In this document: positions 4,137-6,191 of the stretch, piece by piece
How positions within the stretch are numbered: position 1 is the stretch's first letter
Layout of the letters: each line of letters opens with the position of its first letter
Assembly (NCBI GenBank): GCA_021813225.1
Contig: JAKALH010000187.1
Coordinates: 1-6,191 of the forward strand
DNA: 6,191 nt
DNA from: Chloroflexota bacterium
GTDB taxonomy: Bacteria; Chloroflexota; Anaerolineae; J036; Brachytrichaceae
Direction of reading: 5' to 3'
Notes under the pieces: generated by a model
Told to the model about the DNA's origin: nothing
What the model saw: the letters and a program-made list of their open reading frames with translations, nothing else
Database searches by the model: none
Position numbers and translations under genes: made by a program

Positions 4137-5888
4137 TTACGCCAGTTCAATCTTCGCGACCAGCCCCTTCGGCTCGCCGCCCAGCGGCTGGCCGGGCTGC
4201 AGGGCGCTGGGCTTCCACTCGCCGCGCGCGGCGCCGGCGTCGTAGCGCAGCACGTCGTGGCGGTCGTCGGCTGCGCCGACCTGCTCCATATACTGCTCGC
4301 CGTACAGCGCGCCGGTGTAACCCAGTTGCCGGCGCACGGCTTCGCAGGTGAATGGGATGAACGGCGACAGCAGCACCGACAGCGAATCGATGACGCGCGC
4401 CGCCACGTACAGTTGCGTGCCCGCGCGCGCGTGGTCGGTCTTGATGGTCTTCCAGGGCGCTTCGCGGTCGAGGTACTGGTTGGTGGCCGTGGCCAGTTCG
4501 ATCGCGCTGTTCAGCGCGTCGCGCAGGTGCACGGCGTTCAACGTCGCGCCGATAGTCTCGAAAGCCGCCTCGCTCTGCGCGATCAACGCCTGGTCGGCCT
4601 CGCTCAGTTCGCCCGGCGTCGGGATGCGCTGGTCGAAGTTTTTCCAGATCTGCGAGAGCGTGCGCTGCACCAGGTTGCCCCACTTGGCCAGCAGTTCGCT
4701 GTTGTTGCGCAATACGAAGTCGTTCCAGTTCCACTCGCTGTCTTTGGCTTCCGGCATAATGCTGGTGAGGTAGTACCGCACCGGGTCGGCGCCGTATTTG
4801 GCCGTCAGGTCGAGCACGTCGAGCGAGACGCCCAGGCTCTTGGAGAACTTCTGCCCGCCCAGGTTCACGTACTGGTTGGCCGGCACGTCGTAAGGTAAAT
4901 TGAACTCCTTGTCCGAGTCCGCGCCGTCCCAGGGCTGGCCCAGCCGCTCCATGCCCAGCAGCACGGCCTGCCACAACACCGTATGGAACAGGATATTGTC
5001 CTTGCCGATGAAGTTGTAGATCTTCACGTCCTTCTCGTACCAGAACTTCTTCCACTCGTCGGGCTGGCCGGCCAGATCCGCCCACTCGACCGTGGCGGTC
5101 AGGTAGCCCAGCAGCGCCTCGTACCAGACGTAGATGCACTTGCCTTCCGAGTCCGACAGCGGGATGGGGATGCCCCAGGTCAGGTCGCGTGTGAAGGCGC
5201 GCGGCTCGGCGTTGGCTGCATAGTTGCGCGAGAAGTCCAGCACGGTGCTGCGCCAGTAGCTGTCCTTATCCGCCAGGTAGGCCAGCAGCGGTTCGCGCAG
5301 CGCCGGCAGATCGAGGAAGTAATGCTCCGATTCGCGTACCACAGGGGTACTGCCGTCGATGCGGCTGCGCGGATCGATCAACTCGGTGCCGTCCAGCAAC
5401 TTGCCGCAGTTGTCGCACTGGTCGCCGCGCGCCTTGTCGTAGCCGCAGTGCGGGCACGTGCCTTCGACCAGCCGGTCGGGCAGGAACTTGCCCTGCGTCT
5501 CGGAATACAGTTGCTTCTGCTTCGCCTTGAACAGGTATTCGTTCTGCAGCAGCCGCGTGAACATCTGCTGGCCGATGCGGCGATGGTTGTGCGTATCGGT
5601 ATGCGTGAACAGGTCGTAGCTCACGCCCAGGTTCTTCTGCGTCTCCAGGAAGCGCCCGTGGAAGTGTTCGAACACCTCGCGCGGGGTTTTGCCTTCTTTA
5701 TCGGCGCGCACCACGATGGGCGTGCCGTGCGAGTCGCTGCCGCTGACCATGACGACCCGGTTGCCCTTCAGACGATGATAGCGCGCAAAAATATCGGCGG
5801 GCAGATACGCCCCCGCCACGTGCCCCACATGCAGGTCGCCATTGGCATACGGCCAGGCGACGCAGACTAAGATGTTTTCCGGTGCCAT
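4137..5888 (-). CDS. metG: Methionyl-tRNA synthetase
   Basis: This class I synthetase attaches methionine to tRNA-Met in the cytoplasm using ATP and is essential for initiation and elongation. The 583 residues start with ILVCVAWPYANGDLHVGH, containing the HIGH-type signature HVGH (20-23). KFSKS (347-351) is the KMSKS loop. A CP-domain zinc knuckle is complete with C145-P-H-C148 and C158-D-N-C161. The helical anticodon-binding domain covers about 385-530 (RNNSELLAKWGNLVQR). The protein ends at KIELA soon after this domain, so the C-terminal OB-fold tRNA-binding extension of the longer bacterial forms is absent. ATG 5888 is chosen because GAGG is 8 nt upstream and the conserved N-terminus starts here; ATG 5918 in frame would add ten unsupported residues. 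The upstream region may carry an attenuator. Confidence 0.97.
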   Translation of the reverse strand: MAPENILVCVAWPYANGDLHVGHVAGAYLPADIFARYHRLKGNRVVMVSGSDSHGTPIVVRADKEGKTPREVFEHFHGRFLETQKNLGVSYDLFTHTDTHNHRRIGQQMFTRLLQNEYLFKAKQKQLYSETQGKFLPDRLVEGTCPHCGYDKARGDQCDNCGKLLDGTELIDPRSRIDGSTPVVRESEHYFLDLPALREPLLAYLADKDSYWRSTVLDFSRNYAANAEPRAFTRDLTWGIPIPLSDSEGKCIYVWYEALLGYLTATVEWADLAGQPDEWKKFWYEKDVKIYNFIGKDNILFHTVLWQAVLLGMERLGQPWDGADSDKEFNLPYDVPANQYVNLGGQKFSKSLGVSLDVLDLTAKYGADPVRYYLTSIMPEAKDSEWNWNDFVLRNNSELLAKWGNLVQRTLSQIWKNFDQRIPTPGELSEADQALIAQSEAAFETIGATLNAVHLRDALNSAIELATATNQYLDREAPWKTIKTDHARAGTQLYVAARVIDSLSVLLSPFIPFTCEAVRRQLGYTGALYGEQYMEQVGAADDRHDVLRYDAGAARGEWKPSALQPGQPLGGEPKGLVAKIELA

Positions 5889-6011
5889 TCGATTTTCCTC
5901 ACTCCGCTCTTGAACCATCTGATAATGAATGTCATGACGCGCCGCCGGCGGCAGGTGCGGGGTGGCAACAGTGTGAATCGACGGCGCCCCGCGCTGACCA
6001 GCGCCGGTGAT

Positions 6012-6041
6012 AAAAAAACCGCCCGGCGTGCGCGCGAGCGG
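6012..6041 (-). terminator. Intrinsic terminator upstream of metG, possible attenuator
   Basis: On the minus strand CCGCTCG (6041-6035) pairs with CGGGCGG (6025-6019) around a 9-nt loop, with one G-U pair, and T7 (6018-6012) follows directly. It lies 124 nt before the metG start in the sense direction. A competing stem, CGCCGG (6028-6023) with CCGGCG (6007-6002), would use the 3' arm and span the T-tract, so the two are mutually exclusive. Either it ends a gene or small RNA from the right, or it is a metG leader attenuator. Confidence 0.6.
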
Positions 6042-6102
6042 CAGTAGATCGAAACCAATGCTGACTGATTCGTAGCGGCGGATACGCCGCAGCAGCAGAC
6101 TG

Positions 6103-6127
6103 GCCCGCGCGTCAGTTCACGCCGGGC
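6103..6127 (-). promoter_or_regulatory. Stable hairpin at the leader-ORF stop codon
   Basis: GCCCG + GCGT (6127-6119) pairs with ACGC + CGGGC (6112-6103) with one bulged G (6108) and a GAACTG loop. The stem begins at the last base of an internal Met codon (6129-6127) of the 18-codon ORF, and its loop contains the first bases of that ORF's stop. A second hairpin, GCGGCG-TATC-CGCCGC, lies at 6090-6075. In addition AGCAGCAG (6165-6158) is complementary over 8 bases to CTGCTGCT (6098-6091), giving an alternative long-range fold. Confidence 0.45.
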
Positions 6128-6168
6128 ATGCGCATCGACTTCAACACCAAAGTCAACCTGCTGCTCAT
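6112..6168 (-). CDS. Possible 18-aa Met-containing leader peptide upstream of metG
   Basis: The frame reads MSSRLTLVLKSMRMPGVN and ends with TGA at 6114-6112. It starts 9 nt after an extended -10 and so would be nearly leaderless, as proposed for paiB and the sialidase-like gene. Two internal Met codons (6135-6133, 6129-6127) lie directly before a strong hairpin, where stalling for lack of Met-tRNA could change downstream folding toward metG. This would be logical for a methionyl-tRNA synthetase, but two Met codons in 18 is weak evidence by itself. It could also be the 3' end of a longer gene from outside the window, since the frame is open to the edge. Confidence 0.3.
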   Translation of the reverse strand: MSSRLTLVLKSMRMPGVN

Positions 6169-6177
6169 AGTATCGGA

Positions 6178-6186
6178 AGTATACCA
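6178..6186 (-). promoter_or_regulatory. Extended -10 at right edge, directed toward metG
   Basis: On the minus strand TGGTATACT gives TGn plus TATACT (5 of 6 to TATAAT). The predicted start is about 6171, three bases before ATG 6168. Any -35 lies beyond the window. If correct, the metG mRNA has a leader of about 283 nt. A weaker CATTAT (5927-5922) nearer to metG could provide a second, short-leader promoter. Confidence 0.4.
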
Positions 6187-6191
6187 CCTGC

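Noticed and set aside
4257..5870. Long plus-strand open frames (213 and 295 codons) opposite metG
   Set aside because: They are antisense shadows of a clearly recognised metG in GC-rich DNA, with no SD or domain.
5957..5972. GGGGTGGCAACAG, resembling the T-box core GGGTGGNACCGCG
   Set aside because: It is on the strand pointing away from metG, matches only in part, and lacks the flanking antiterminator pairing.
5867..6187. Minus-strand 106-residue ORF upstream of and overlapping metG
   Set aside because: It runs through the T7 terminator, overlaps the metG start in another frame, and its Arg/Cys-rich composition is not protein-like.
6065..6191. Plus-strand open frame reaching the right edge (includes MRIDFNTKVNLLL from ATG 6128)
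   Set aside because: The codons look plausible (GC-rich third positions), but there is no SD, no -10 placed for the ATG and no recognised domain, and it is antisense to the putative metG leader. It could be a partial gene; sequence to the right would settle it.

Overview
This is a GC-rich bacterial window with compact intergenic regions and rho-independent terminators. The sequence gives no direct taxonomic marker. The short MetRS without a C-terminal tRNA-binding domain and the cytosolic Asp-box sialidase-like protein would fit a member of the Chloroflexota, but that is a low-confidence inference.

Layout, left to right. (1) A GNAT acetyltransferase (88-669, +). (2) An unusual block from about 718 to 2301 (+) with three small genes that I read as one unrecognised paralogous family. 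Genes A (915-1133), B (1377-1652) and C (1869-2063) share an N-terminal Y-D-L-S-R-L-x-Y-x-E-x-N-type motif, a basic amphipathic C-terminal helix and a P/A-V-A-R tail. Each has a good Shine-Dalgarno and its own terminator. A and C also share a homologous promoter region: a tandem TTTGGYAAG-like repeat, an ACTTTT element and a TATA box at identical spacing. A short upstream ORF begins just after the TATA box in both. A 20-codon micro-ORF (2239-2301) looks like a collapsed fourth member. (3) A divergent pair: a PaiB-family FMN-binding protein (2327-2941, -) and a sialidase-superfamily protein with five Asp-boxes (3011-4093, +). Both appear to use extended -10 promoters placed so close to the start codon that the mRNAs would be nearly leaderless. 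(4) metG (4137-5888, -), which converges on the sialidase gene across a perfect 32-nt palindrome. (5) A roughly 280-nt region upstream of metG (5889-6171). On the minus strand it holds an extended -10, an 18-codon ORF with two internal Met codons, a strong hairpin at its stop codon, a U-tract terminator and a competing hairpin. This is the layout expected of a transcription attenuator.

The ordinary genes (GNAT, PaiB, sialidase, MetRS) show no obvious shared pathway. The parts most worth following up are the small-protein array with its conserved control region and the putative metG leader. Both are read by eye from one sequence and need comparative or transcript data.
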